Made by a program: the position numbers and the translations under genes
Part shown: piece by piece, positions 24,038-33,311 of the stretch
How positions within the stretch are numbered: position 1 is the first letter of the stretch
Layout: each line of letters begins with the position of its first letter
Notes under the pieces: generated by a model
Told to the model about the DNA's origin: nothing
Seen by the model: the letters and a program-made list of their open reading frames with translations, nothing else
The model's database searches: none
Source of the DNA: Mycolicibacterium sp. P9-64
GTDB lineage: Bacteria > Actinomycetota > Actinomycetes > Mycobacteriales > Mycobacteriaceae
Assembly (NCBI RefSeq): GCF_008329605.1
Contig: NZ_NPKO01000009.1
Location: 1 to 64,000 of the forward strand
DNA: 64,000 bases
Reading direction: 5' to 3'

Positions 24038-24776
24038 GGCGATCGAACTGCGGCTCGGACCCCGGCCCGACGAACCGGGACCACCCATCACCCGCGGCCC
24101 TCAGTCCTATCCACCCGACGTGACCGCCCGGCTGGCCGCTGACGCCGCCGCCATCATCGGCCGCTACCCCAGCCCGCGGTCAGCCCTGCTGCCCATGCTG
24201 CATCTGGTGCAGGCCGAGGACGGTTTCCTCACCCCGGCCGGGATCGCCTTCTGTGCAGCGCAACTCGCCCTCACCCCGGCCGAGGTCACCGCCGTAGCCA
24301 CGTTCTACTCGATGTACAGGCGCACCCCAACCGGCGACTACCTGGTCGGGGTGTGCACCAACACCCTGTGCGCGGTCATGGGCGGTGACGCGATCCTCGA
24401 GGTCCTCGAAGAGCACCTCGGCGTGCACGCCGGGCAGACCACCGAAGACGGCAAGGTCACCCTGGATCACGTCGAATGCAATGCCGCGTGCGACTACGCG
24501 CCCGTAGTGATGGTGAACTGGGAGTTCTTCGACAACCAGACCCCTTCGTCGGCAAGGGATCTCGTCGATCAGTTGCGCGACGGCTGGCCGGTGACGCCCA
24601 CCCGCGGCGCGCAACTGTGCACGTTCCGCGAGACCGCCCGCATCCTGGCGGGCTTCCCCGACAAGCGGCCCGGTGCCAATGACGGCGCCCCCGGTGACGC
24701 GACGCTGGCCGGCCTCCGGGTCGCGCACGAACGCGGAATGAACGCACCCGCCACCGAGAACGGGGATCAGCCGTGA
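24024..24776 (+). CDS. nuoE: NADH-quinone oxidoreductase subunit E
   Basis: The 250-residue thioredoxin-like subunit binds the N1a 2Fe-2S cluster through GVCTNTLCAVMGG and VECNAACDYAPVV. Compared with short bacterial NuoE it has a C-terminal extension of about 70 residues, as in other mycobacteria. ATG at 24024 gives the expected IELRLGPRPDEPG start, but GAAGAGGAG touches it directly. GTG at 24033 has better spacing and could be used instead. Confidence 0.95.
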   Translation: MAQVTAIELRLGPRPDEPGPPITRGPQSYPPDVTARLAADAAAIIGRYPSPRSALLPMLHLVQAEDGFLTPAGIAFCAAQLALTPAEVTAVATFYSMYRRTPTGDYLVGVCTNTLCAVMGGDAILEVLEEHLGVHAGQTTEDGKVTLDHVECNAACDYAPVVMVNWEFFDNQTPSSARDLVDQLRDGWPVTPTRGAQLCTFRETARILAGFPDKRPGANDGAPGDATLAGLRVAHERGMNAPATENGDQP

Positions 24777-26083
24777 CGCTCACCCCCGTACTCAGCGCCT
24801 ACTGGGATGCCCCCGAGTCGTGGACGCTGCAGACCTACCTCGACCACGACGGCTATCGGGCGCTGTCGACCGCACTGGCCATGGACCCCGACGCGGTCAT
24901 CGCCCTCGTCAAGGACTCAGGCCTTCGCGGTCGCGGCGGCGCTGGCTTCCCCACCGGTCAGAAGTGGTCGTTCATCCCGCAGGGGCCGGATGGCGCCGGC
25001 GCCAAGCCGCACTACCTGGTGATCAACGCCGACGAGTCGGAACCCGGTACTTGCAAGGACATTCCGCTCATGATGGCCACGCCGCACGTGCTGGTGGAAG
25101 GCGCGATCATCGCGGCCTACGCCATCCGCGCCCGTCATGCGTTCATCTACGTGCGTGGCGAAGTGGTGCCGGTGCTGCGGCGGTTGCAGAATGCCGTCGA
25201 CGAGGCCTATGCCGCCGGGTATCTCGGCACCGACATTCGGGGCACGGGCTTCGACCTCGACCTGGTGGTGCACGCGGGCGCGGGCGCCTACATCTGCGGC
25301 GAGGAGACCGCGCTGCTCGACTCGCTGGAGGGCAGGCGCGGCCAGCCCAGGCTGCGGCCGCCGTTCCCCGCCGTTGCGGGTCTCTACGCATGCCCGACCG
25401 TGGTCAACAACGTGGAGTCGATCGCGAGCGTGCCCGCCGTAATACGTGGCGGCATCGACTGGTTCAAGTCGATGGGGTCCGAGAAATCGCCGGGGTTCAC
25501 GCTCTACTCGCTCTCCGGACACGTCACCAAACCCGGGCAGTACGAAGCGCCGTTGGGCATCACGCTGAACAAACTCCTCGACTACGCAGGCGGAGTGCGA
25601 GCCGGACACCAGCTGAAGTTCTGGACACCCGGCGGGTCGTCCACTCCACTACTGACCGCCGAACACCTCGACGTGCCACTGGATTACGAGAACATGGCCA
25701 AGGTCGGCTCGATGCTCGGCACGAAGGCACTGCAGATCTTCGACGAGACCACCTGCGTGGTGCGAGCGGTGCGCCGCTGGACCCAGTTCTACGCCCACGA
25801 ATCCTGCGGCAAGTGCACACCGTGCCGCGAGGGCACGTACTGGCTGGCCCAGATCTACGAGCGCCTCGAGACCGGCCGGGCCGGTGAGGACGATCTCGAC
25901 AAGCTGCTCGACATCGCCGACGCGATCAACGGCAAGTCGTTCTGCGCACTCGGCGACGGCGCGGCAAGCCCAATCCTGTCGTCGATCAAGTACTTCCGCG
26001 ACGAATACGTCGCACACCTGGACGGCGGGTGCCCGTTCGACCCGCACGCATCGATGCTCGCAGCGGAGGTGGCCCTCACGTGA
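24773..26083 (+). CDS. nuoF: NADH-quinone oxidoreductase subunit F
   Basis: The 436-residue NADH- and FMN-binding subunit shows GLRGRGGAGFPTGQKWSF (NADH site), INADESEPGTCKD (FMN site), and the N3 4Fe-4S ligands in ESCGKCTPCREG plus the later Cys of FCALGDGAA. Electrons enter complex I here. GTG start overlaps nuoE by 4 bases. Confidence 0.98.
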   Translation: MTLTPVLSAYWDAPESWTLQTYLDHDGYRALSTALAMDPDAVIALVKDSGLRGRGGAGFPTGQKWSFIPQGPDGAGAKPHYLVINADESEPGTCKDIPLMMATPHVLVEGAIIAAYAIRARHAFIYVRGEVVPVLRRLQNAVDEAYAAGYLGTDIRGTGFDLDLVVHAGAGAYICGEETALLDSLEGRRGQPRLRPPFPAVAGLYACPTVVNNVESIASVPAVIRGGIDWFKSMGSEKSPGFTLYSLSGHVTKPGQYEAPLGITLNKLLDYAGGVRAGHQLKFWTPGGSSTPLLTAEHLDVPLDYENMAKVGSMLGTKALQIFDETTCVVRAVRRWTQFYAHESCGKCTPCREGTYWLAQIYERLETGRAGEDDLDKLLDIADAINGKSFCALGDGAASPILSSIKYFRDEYVAHLDGGCPFDPHASMLAAEVALT

Positions 26084-28494
26084 CGATGGCAGAGAAGAAG
26101 ACAGAACCGACGACCAGCGCGCCGGACGTCGAGCTCGTCACGCTGACCATCGACGACCACCAGCTCAGCGTCCCCAAGGGCACCCTGGTGATCCGAGCCG
26201 CCGAGCTGATGGGCATCCAGATCCCTCGGTTCTGCGACCACCCGCTGCTGGAACCGGTCGGTGCCTGCCGTCAGTGCCTCGTCGAGGTGGAGGGCCAACG
26301 CAAGCCGATGGCGTCGTGCACCATCACGGTGACCCCGGACATGGTCGTCAGGACACAGCTGACGTCCGAGATCGCCGACAAGGCTCAGCACGGTGTCATG
26401 GAACTGCTGCTGATCAACCACCCGCTGGACTGCCCGGTGTGCGACAAGGGCGGCGAGTGCCCGCTGCAGAACCAGGCCATGTCGAACGGTCGAGCCGATA
26501 CCCGCTTCGACGACGTCAAGCGCACCTTCCCCAAGCCGATCAACCTGTCGTCGCAGGTGCTACTCGACCGCGAACGGTGCGTGCTGTGTGCACGGTGCAC
26601 GCGCTTCTCGAACCAGATCGCCGGAGACCCGTTCATCGAACTGCTCGAACGCGGTGCGCTGCAACAGGTCGGCATCGCGAACGACGCCCCGTTCGACTCC
26701 TACTTCTCGGGAAACACCGTCCAGGTCTGCCCGGTGGGGGCGCTCACCGGCACCGCCTACCGGTTCCGTGCACGCCCGTTCGACCTGGTGTCCTCGCCGA
26801 GCGCGTGTGAGCACTGCGCGTCGGGTTGCGCTCAGCGCACCGATCACCGGCGCGGGAAGGTATTGCGCCGCTTGGCCGGTGACGATCCCGAGGTCAACGA
26901 GGAATGGAACTGCGACAAGGGACGCTGGGCGTTCGCCTACCCCAGACAAGGCGACAGGATCGCCACCCCGCTGGTGCGCGACGCCGACGGCAGCCAGCGA
27001 CCCGCATCGTGGTCGGAGGCGGTGGCGATCGCCGTGCGCGGGTTGGCCGCCGCAGGCGGGCGCACGGGCGTGCTGGTCGGTGGTCGGGCGACCCTCGAGG
27101 ACGCCTACGCCTACTCGAAGTTCACCAGGATCGTGCTCGGTAGCAACGACATCGACTTCCGGGTCCGGGCGCACTCCGACGAGGAGACTCGGTTCCTGGC
27201 GGCCGCCGTGGCCGGCCAGCAGATGGCGGTCACCTACGCCGACCTCGAGGCCGCACCCACGGTGCTACTCGCCGGGTTCGAGCCAGAGGAGGAGTCGCCC
27301 ATCGTCTTCCTCCGGTTGCGCAAGGCGTTCCGAAAGCACGGCCTGTTGGTCACGGCCATCGCACCGTTCGCCACCCGTGGGCTGGCCAAGATGGGCGGCA
27401 CGCTCATCGCCACCGCACCCGGTGGCGAAGCGGGCGCACTCGACGCGCTGCACGACGACGAGGCGCTCAGGCAACCCGGGGCGGTAATCCTGGTCGGCGA
27501 ACGGCTGGCGACTGCACCGGGCGGCTACTCTGCGGCGCTGCGGCTCGCCCGCGCCACCGGAGCGCGGATCGGCTGGGTACCGCGACGTGCCGGCGACCGC
27601 GGTGCGCTGGAAGCTGGCGCGGCACCGAACCTCCTGCCCGGCGGAAGGCCCGTCGACGACGCCGATGCCCGCGCCGAGGTGGCCGCCGCGTGGAACGTCG
27701 ACGAACTGCCAACCGCCCCCGGACGCGACACGTCGGGCATCCTGGAATCGGCCGCCGACGGGACACTGGGCGCGCTGCTGATCGGCGGCGTCGAGCTCGA
27801 CGACCTGCCCGATCCTGCTGCGGCACTTGCGGTTCTGGACGGATCCGGCGCCAAGCCGTTCGTGGTGAGCCTGGAATTGCGCCACAGCGCCGTCACCGAC
27901 CGCGCGGACGTCGTCTTCCCCGTTGCCACCGTCACCGAGAAGGCGGGCACCTTCGTGAACTGGGAGGGCCGCTCCCGCCCGTTCGAGCCAGCACTGCCAC
28001 CGACCGCCACCTCGGATGCGCGGGTGCTCGCCGCACTGGCCGAGGAGGTCGGCGTCGACCTTCGTCTCGGCGACGCCGCCGCGGCCCGCGACGAACTCGG
28101 CAGGCTCGGCACCTGGCAGGGCACGCGACCCGCGGATCCGGACGTGTCTGCCCAGGTGCCGTCCGCGCCGGTGGCGGGTCAGGCCGTTCTCGCCGGTTGG
28201 CGAATGCTGTTGGACGCGGGTCGACTTCAGGACGGCGAGCCGCACCTTGCCGGCACGGCGCGTCCCTCGGTCGTGCGGCTGTCCTCTACCACGGCCGCCG
28301 AGATCGGGGTGAACGGCGACGATCCGGTAACCGTGTCCACCGAGCATGGCGAGATCACCTTGCCGCTGGACATCACCGACATGCCCGACCGCGTCGTGTG
28401 GCTGCCGCTGAACTCGCGCGGTTCGACGGTCGCGGCCACTCTGCGGGTCTCCGTCGGCGCGGTCGTGGACATTCGAGGAGGTGACCAAGGGTGA
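26080..28494 (+). CDS. nuoG: NADH-quinone oxidoreductase subunit G
   Basis: The 804-residue subunit carries several clusters in the first 250 residues: 2Fe-2S (PRFCDHPLLEPVGACRQC), a His/Cys-ligated 4Fe-4S (NHPLDCPVCDKGGECPLQ) and 4Fe-4S (RCVLCARCTRF ... CPVG). A molybdopterin-type domain follows (CEHCASGC onward) with no active molybdenum site needed. GTG at 26080 overlaps the nuoF stop by 4 bases; ATG at 26086 is an alternative. Confidence 0.97.
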   Translation: MTMAEKKTEPTTSAPDVELVTLTIDDHQLSVPKGTLVIRAAELMGIQIPRFCDHPLLEPVGACRQCLVEVEGQRKPMASCTITVTPDMVVRTQLTSEIADKAQHGVMELLLINHPLDCPVCDKGGECPLQNQAMSNGRADTRFDDVKRTFPKPINLSSQVLLDRERCVLCARCTRFSNQIAGDPFIELLERGALQQVGIANDAPFDSYFSGNTVQVCPVGALTGTAYRFRARPFDLVSSPSACEHCASGCAQRTDHRRGKVLRRLAGDDPEVNEEWNCDKGRWAFAYPRQGDRIATPLVRDADGSQRPASWSEAVAIAVRGLAAAGGRTGVLVGGRATLEDAYAYSKFTRIVLGSNDIDFRVRAHSDEETRFLAAAVAGQQMAVTYADLEAAPTVLLAGFEPEEESPIVFLRLRKAFRKHGLLVTAIAPFATRGLAKMGGTLIATAPGGEAGALDALHDDEALRQPGAVILVGERLATAPGGYSAALRLARATGARIGWVPRRAGDRGALEAGAAPNLLPGGRPVDDADARAEVAAAWNVDELPTAPGRDTSGILESAADGTLGALLIGGVELDDLPDPAAALAVLDGSGAKPFVVSLELRHSAVTDRADVVFPVATVTEKAGTFVNWEGRSRPFEPALPPTATSDARVLAALAEEVGVDLRLGDAAAARDELGRLGTWQGTRPADPDVSAQVPSAPVAGQAVLAGWRMLLDAGRLQDGEPHLAGTARPSVVRLSSTTAAEIGVNGDDPVTVSTEHGEITLPLDITDMPDRVVWLPLNSRGSTVAATLRVSVGAVVDIRGGDQG

Positions 28495-29705
28495 AATTTC
28501 CGGATCTGACCTCATTCGGCCACGACCCGTGGTGGCTCGTGCTGGCGAAGGCGTTGGGCATCTTCGTCTTCCTCGTCCTGACCGTGTTGGTCGCGATCCT
28601 CGCCGAACGCAAGATTCTCGGCTGGATGCAGTACCGCCCAGGGCCCAACCGGGTCGGACCGTGGGGGCTGCTGCAGAGCCTGGCCGACGGAATCAAGTTG
28701 GCGCTCAAGGAAGGCCTCATTCCGGCAGGCGTCGAGAAGCCGGTCTACCTGCTGGCGCCGATCGTCTCGGTGGTCCCCGCCATCCTGGCATTTGCCGTCA
28801 TCCCGATGGGCGGCATCGTCAGCGTGTTCGGCCACGAGACCCCGCTGCAGCTGACCGATCTTCCTGTCGCGGTGTTGTACGTGCTCGCGGTCACGTCGAT
28901 CGGCGTGTACGGAATCGTGTTGGCCGGCTGGGCATCCGGCTCCACCTACCCCCTGCTTGGCGGGCTGCGGTCCAGCGCGCAGGTGATCTCCTACGAGATC
29001 GCCATGGCGCTGAGCTTTGCCGCGGTGTTCCTGTACTCCGGCACCATGTCGACGTCGGAGATCATCGCCAAACAGGACGGGCTCTGGTACATATTCCTGC
29101 TTCTGCCGTCATTCCTGATCTACGTGACGTCGATGGTCGGGGAGACCAACAGGGCGCCCTTCGACCTCCCCGAGGCCGAGGGCGAACTCGTCGGTGGCTT
29201 CCATACCGAGTATTCATCGCTGGGCTTCGCGATCTTCATGCTCGCGGAGTACGTGAACATGACCACCGTTTCCGCGCTCGCGACCACGCTGTTCCTCGGC
29301 GGTTGGCAGGCACCGTGGCCGTTGAGCCTGTGGGACGGTGCCAACACGGGCTGGTGGCCACTGGTGTGGTTCATCGCCAAGGTGTGGGGTTTCCTGTTCA
29401 TGTTCATGTGGCTGCGCGCCACCCTGCCTCGGTTGCGGTACGACCAGTTCATGAATCTGGGCTGGAAACTCCTGATCCCGACATCGCTGGCATGGATCAT
29501 GACGGTCGCCGTCGTTCGCACACTGCGGACTCGGGGCTACGAGACATGGGCGGGCCTGCTCGTCATCGCCAGTGCCGCAGCCGGATTCGTCCTCGTCGTG
29601 TATCTCTGGCGAACGCTGCGGCGCAAGCAAATTCGCACCGACGAAGTCCCAGCCAACACCGGCAGCTTCCCGATACCCCCGATTCCCGTGAAAGGGGTTG
29701 GCTAA
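28491..29705 (+). CDS. nuoH: NADH-quinone oxidoreductase subunit H
   Basis: The 404-residue membrane subunit (eight or more helices) forms the entry to the quinone tunnel. Signatures are AERKILGWMQYRPGPNRVGP, GLLQSLADGIKLALKE and ETNRAPFDLPEAEGELVGG. The C terminus has a cytoplasmic tail of about 35 residues seen in actinobacteria. GTG start with GAGGAGG upstream overlaps nuoG by 4 bases. Confidence 0.98.
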   Translation: MKFPDLTSFGHDPWWLVLAKALGIFVFLVLTVLVAILAERKILGWMQYRPGPNRVGPWGLLQSLADGIKLALKEGLIPAGVEKPVYLLAPIVSVVPAILAFAVIPMGGIVSVFGHETPLQLTDLPVAVLYVLAVTSIGVYGIVLAGWASGSTYPLLGGLRSSAQVISYEIAMALSFAAVFLYSGTMSTSEIIAKQDGLWYIFLLLPSFLIYVTSMVGETNRAPFDLPEAEGELVGGFHTEYSSLGFAIFMLAEYVNMTTVSALATTLFLGGWQAPWPLSLWDGANTGWWPLVWFIAKVWGFLFMFMWLRATLPRLRYDQFMNLGWKLLIPTSLAWIMTVAVVRTLRTRGYETWAGLLVIASAAAGFVLVVYLWRTLRRKQIRTDEVPANTGSFPIPPIPVKGVG

Positions 29706-30256
29706 TGCCCAATATTCGACCTAACTTCGTGGACGCCATCGCCGGTTTTGGCGTGACGTTCAAGACGATGTTCAAGAAGCGCCTCACCGAGGAATATCCG
29801 GAGAAACCAGGCGCCACCGCCCCGCGCTACCACGGACGTCACCAGCTCAATCGGTACGACGACGGCCTGGAGAAGTGCATCGGCTGCGAGCTGTGCGCGT
29901 GGGCCTGCCCCGCCGACGCCATCTTCGTCGAGGGCGCCGACAACACCGAGGAGAAGCGATTCTCCCCAGGTGAGCGATACGGCCAGGTCTACCAGATCAA
30001 TTACCTGCGCTGCATCGGGTGCGGGCTGTGCATCGAGGCCTGCCCCACCCGGGCGTTGACCATGACCAACGACTACGAGATGGCCGACGACAACCGCGCC
30101 GACCTCATCTACGGCAAGGACAAGCTCCTGGCGCCCCTGTTGCAGAACATGCTGGCACCGCCACACGCCATGGCCGAGGGCAGCACCGACGAGGACTACT
30201 ACCGCGGCAACATCACGGCCGACGGATTGGTGGCCCCGAAGGAATCGCTGCGATGA
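29705..30256 (+). CDS. nuoI: NADH-quinone oxidoreductase subunit I
   Basis: The 183-residue subunit has two ferredoxin-type 4Fe-4S motifs, CIGCELCAWACP and CIGCGLCIEACP, forming clusters N6a and N6b that pass electrons to NuoB. An N-terminal amphipathic segment anchors it at the membrane arm. ATG shares one base with the nuoH stop TAA. Confidence 0.98.
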   Translation: MPNIRPNFVDAIAGFGVTFKTMFKKRLTEEYPEKPGATAPRYHGRHQLNRYDDGLEKCIGCELCAWACPADAIFVEGADNTEEKRFSPGERYGQVYQINYLRCIGCGLCIEACPTRALTMTNDYEMADDNRADLIYGKDKLLAPLLQNMLAPPHAMAEGSTDEDYYRGNITADGLVAPKESLR

Positions 30257-31035
30257 CAGCCGATTTCGCGGTGTTGGCGGCCGAGACCGCGTATCGCACG
30301 TCGACGATGGAAGCGGTCACGTTCTGGGTGCTCGCCGTGCTCGCGGTGCTCGGCGCGCTCGCCGTAGTGGCTGCACCGAAGGCGGTCTACTCCGCGATCT
30401 TCCTTGCGCTCGTGATGATCGTCCTCGCCATCCTCTACATCGCGCAGGATGCGCTGTTCCTCGGCATCGTGCAGGTCGTCGTCTACACCGGCGCGGTGAT
30501 GATGCTGTTCCTGTTCGTCTTGATGTTGATCGGGGTGGACTCTGCCGACTCGCTGGTGGAAACCATTCGCGGACAACGCCTTGCCGCGGTCACGGCCGGC
30601 GGCGCCTTCGGCATCCTGCTCATCGGCGGCATCGGGAACGTGTCGGCCGCAGGCTTCACGGGTCTGACCGAGGCGAACAGTGCAGGCAACGTACAGGGCC
30701 TTGCGGCGTTGATCTTCACCCGCTACCTGTGGGCATTCGAACTGACCAGCGCGCTGCTCATCACCGCCGCCCTCGGTGCCATGCTGCTGGCCCACCGGGA
30801 GCGCTTCGACCGCCGAAAGACCCAGCGGGAGCTGGCGATCGAGCGGTTCGCTCCCGGCGGGCACCCGACACCAAGACCCAGCCCCGGTGTGTACGCCAGA
30901 CACAATGCCGTCGACATGGCGGCCAGGCTGCCCGACGGGTCCGATGCCAATGACTCGGTGAGCGCCGTCCTGCCGCACCGCAGCATGCGCAACGGGTCTG
31001 CGTCGAATGAAACGGCCGAGAACGGAGCGCGATGA
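30253..31035 (+). CDS. nuoJ: NADH-quinone oxidoreductase subunit J
   Basis: The 260-residue membrane subunit has five predicted helices, with the conserved third one containing VVVYTGAVMMLFLFVLMLI. A hydrophilic C-terminal tail of about 75 residues (from AHRERFDRRKTQ) is longer than in E. coli and typical of mycobacteria. It overlaps nuoI by 4 bases and extends past the upstream part of the nuoK leader. Confidence 0.97.
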   Translation: MTADFAVLAAETAYRTSTMEAVTFWVLAVLAVLGALAVVAAPKAVYSAIFLALVMIVLAILYIAQDALFLGIVQVVVYTGAVMMLFLFVLMLIGVDSADSLVETIRGQRLAAVTAGGAFGILLIGGIGNVSAAGFTGLTEANSAGNVQGLAALIFTRYLWAFELTSALLITAALGAMLLAHRERFDRRKTQRELAIERFAPGGHPTPRPSPGVYARHNAVDMAARLPDGSDANDSVSAVLPHRSMRNGSASNETAENGAR

Positions 31036-31060
31036 ACCCCGCGCACGCGAGGAGCAGAAA

Positions 31061-31360
31061 TTGAACCCCGACAACTACCTCTATCTGTCGGCAGCGCTGT
31101 TCACCATCGGCGCCTCCGGCGTGCTGCTGCGGCGCAACGCGATCGTGATGTTCATGTGCGTCGAGTTGATGCTCAACGCGGCCAATCTGGCGTTCGTCGC
31201 GTTCTCCCGCATGCACGGCCACCTCGACGGTCAGGTGGTGGCGTTCTTCACCATGGTCGTCGCCGCGTGTGAGGTGGTGGTGGGTCTTGCCATCATCATG
31301 ACCATCTTCCGAGCCAGGCGATCGGCTTCGGTCGATGCCGCGAGCCTGCTGAAGCACTGA
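31061..31360 (+). CDS. nuoK: NADH-quinone oxidoreductase subunit K
   Basis: The 99-residue subunit has three transmembrane helices and the two proton-path Glu residues, one in CVELMLNAANLAF and one in ACEVVVGLAI. The start is a rare TTG at 31061 with GAGGAG 6 bases upstream. This gives the conserved NPDNYLYLS N terminus and the family length. Upstream in-frame starts only add a basic, unconserved leader. Confidence 0.96.
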   Translation: MNPDNYLYLSAALFTIGASGVLLRRNAIVMFMCVELMLNAANLAFVAFSRMHGHLDGQVVAFFTMVVAACEVVVGLAIIMTIFRARRSASVDAASLLKH

Positions 31361-31397
31361 TGAGCGCTCGCGCGAAGAAGATCGGGGCACTGAGGTG
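31359..31397 (+). repeat. MIRU-like junction element between nuoK and nuoL
   Basis: It begins GATGAGCGCTCGCGCGAAGA right at the nuoK stop codon and ends at the GTG/ATG start of nuoL. It is nearly identical to the start of the element at 24000-24037. It fills the 37-base nuoK/nuoL gap and probably serves as its ribosome-binding region. Confidence 0.6.
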
Positions 31398-33311
31398 ATG
31401 ACGATTCCAGTGTGGCTGCTCATCCTGCTCCCGCTCGCGGGTGCTGCGGTCCTGCTGCTCGGCGGCCGGGCCACCGATGCGTGGGGTCACCTGCTGGGGT
31501 GCGCCACCGCGATCGCGTCGTTCGTCGTCGGTCTGGTGCTGTTCGCCGACCTGCTCAACCGAACCGTCGACGACAGGACGATTCACGAGCGGCTGTTCTC
31601 CTGGGTCCCGGTGGCCGGCCTGCACGTCGACTTCGGTCTGCAACTGGACCAGCTATCCGTCTGCTTCGTGCTGCTGATCACCGGTGTCGGCTCACTGATC
31701 CATCTCTACTCGGTCGGCTACATGGCCGAAGATCCGGACCGCAGAAGGTTCTTCGGCTACCTGAACCTGTTCGTCGCGGCGATGTTGCTTCTCGTGCTCG
31801 CCGACAACTATCTCGGCCTGTACGTCGGATGGGAGGGCGTCGGCCTGGCGTCCTACCTGCTGATCGGCTTCTGGTCGCACAAGCCGTCGGCCGCAACCGC
31901 GGCGAAGAAGGCGTTCGTGGTGAACCGGGTCGGTGACATCGGCCTCGCGCTCGCGCTGATGGTGATGTTCGCGAACGTCGGAACCGTGTCCTACGCAGGC
32001 GTCTTCGATGCCGCCGACGAGATGTCGTCGGGCGCATTGACCGCGATCGGGCTTCTGCTGCTGCTTGCCGCATGCGGAAAGTCCGCGCAGGTGCCGCTGC
32101 AGTCCTGGCTCGGCGACGCGATGGAGGGCCCGACCCCGGTGTCGGCGTTGATTCACGCGGCGACCATGGTCACCGCAGGCGTCTACCTGATCGTGCGTTC
32201 GGGGCCGGTGTACGACCTTGCCCCCGATGCGAGGGTCGGCGTCGTCATCGTTGGTGCGGTCACGTTGTTGTTCGGTGCCGTGATCGGCTGCGCGAAGGAC
32301 GACATCAAGAAGGCGCTCGCCGCATCGACCATGTCGCAGATCGGGTACATGGTGCTGGCCGCCGGGCTGGGGCCTGCCGGCTACGCCATCGCGATCATGC
32401 ACCTGCTCACCCATGGGTTCTTCAAGGCAGGCCTGTTCCTCGGCGCGGGTTCGGTGATGCACGGCATGAACGACGAAACCGACATGCGCCGGTACGGCGG
32501 GCTGCGTACCTACATGCCGATCACGTTCGTGACGTTCGGGCTCGGCTACCTCGCCATCATCGGCGTGCCGCCGTTCGCCGGCTTCTTCTCCAAGGACGCG
32601 ATCATCGAAACCGCCTTCGCCGCAGGCGGAGTCCGTGGCCTGCTGCTTGGCGGCGCGGCCCTTCTCGGCGCAGGCATCACCGCCTTCTACATGACGAGGG
32701 TGATGTTGATGACGTTCTTCGGTGAGAAGCGCTGGGCTCCCGACCCAGGGGCGAGCGAAGCGACGGGGGAAAGCCCAGTGCACCCACACGAGTCTCCCCG
32801 CAGCATGACGTGGCCGATGATCGTGCTTGCCGTCGGATCGGTGGCTGCCGGTGGCCTGCTCGCCGTCGGCGGCACCCTCGAGCACTGGCTGGAACCAGTG
32901 GTCGGCGCACACGTGGCCGAGCACTCGGTGCCGGTCTGGGTCATGACCACCATCACGCTGGCCGTCGTCGCGATCGGCGTCGGCATCGCCTACCGGATGT
33001 ACGCGACCCGCCCGATACCCGCGACCGCGCCCGAAGGGTCCGCTCTCACCGTGGCCGCCCGCAACGATCTCTACGGCGACAGGTTCGACGAAGACTTCCT
33101 GATGCGACCGGGTCAGCTGCTCACCGCCGGTCTCGTCGAGATCGACGACGACGCCGTCGACGGGGCATCCAGGGGGCTGGCCGCAGTGATCAGGGACGCG
33201 TCGGAACGGTTGCGGCAGTTGCAGACCGGGTTCGCCCGTTCGTATGCGCTGTCGATGCTCGGTGGCGCCGCGCTGTTGGTCGCGGCGATCCTGGTAGCGA
33301 GGGTCTGGTGA
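31398..33311 (+). CDS. nuoL: NADH-quinone oxidoreductase subunit L
   Basis: The 637-residue antiporter-like subunit has GVGSLIHLYSVGYMAEDPDRRRF, YVGWEGVGLASYLLIGFW (key Glu), SALIHAATMVTAGVYL and the long lateral helix at the C terminus. A GTG at 31395 is also possible. Near residue 455 the loop after MTFFGEKRWAP contains an extra GASEATGESP encoded by a dispersed DNA repeat. From memory the M. tuberculosis loop runs directly into HPHE. The insertion is in frame and between helices. Confidence 0.97.
   Translation: MTIPVWLLILLPLAGAAVLLLGGRATDAWGHLLGCATAIASFVVGLVLFADLLNRTVDDRTIHERLFSWVPVAGLHVDFGLQLDQLSVCFVLLITGVGSLIHLYSVGYMAEDPDRRRFFGYLNLFVAAMLLLVLADNYLGLYVGWEGVGLASYLLIGFWSHKPSAATAAKKAFVVNRVGDIGLALALMVMFANVGTVSYAGVFDAADEMSSGALTAIGLLLLLAACGKSAQVPLQSWLGDAMEGPTPVSALIHAATMVTAGVYLIVRSGPVYDLAPDARVGVVIVGAVTLLFGAVIGCAKDDIKKALAASTMSQIGYMVLAAGLGPAGYAIAIMHLLTHGFFKAGLFLGAGSVMHGMNDETDMRRYGGLRTYMPITFVTFGLGYLAIIGVPPFAGFFSKDAIIETAFAAGGVRGLLLGGAALLGAGITAFYMTRVMLMTFFGEKRWAPDPGASEATGESPVHPHESPRSMTWPMIVLAVGSVAAGGLLAVGGTLEHWLEPVVGAHVAEHSVPVWVMTTITLAVVAIGVGIAYRMYATRPIPATAPEGSALTVAARNDLYGDRFDEDFLMRPGQLLTAGLVEIDDDAVDGASRGLAAVIRDASERLRQLQTGFARSYALSMLGGAALLVAAILVARVW
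32750..32771 (+). repeat. GCGAGCGAAGCGACGGG repeat copy inside nuoL
   Basis: This copy has the full core GGCGAGCGAAGCGACGGGGG. It is translated as GASEATGE in a loop of NuoL and has no stop codon in that frame. Confidence 0.8.
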
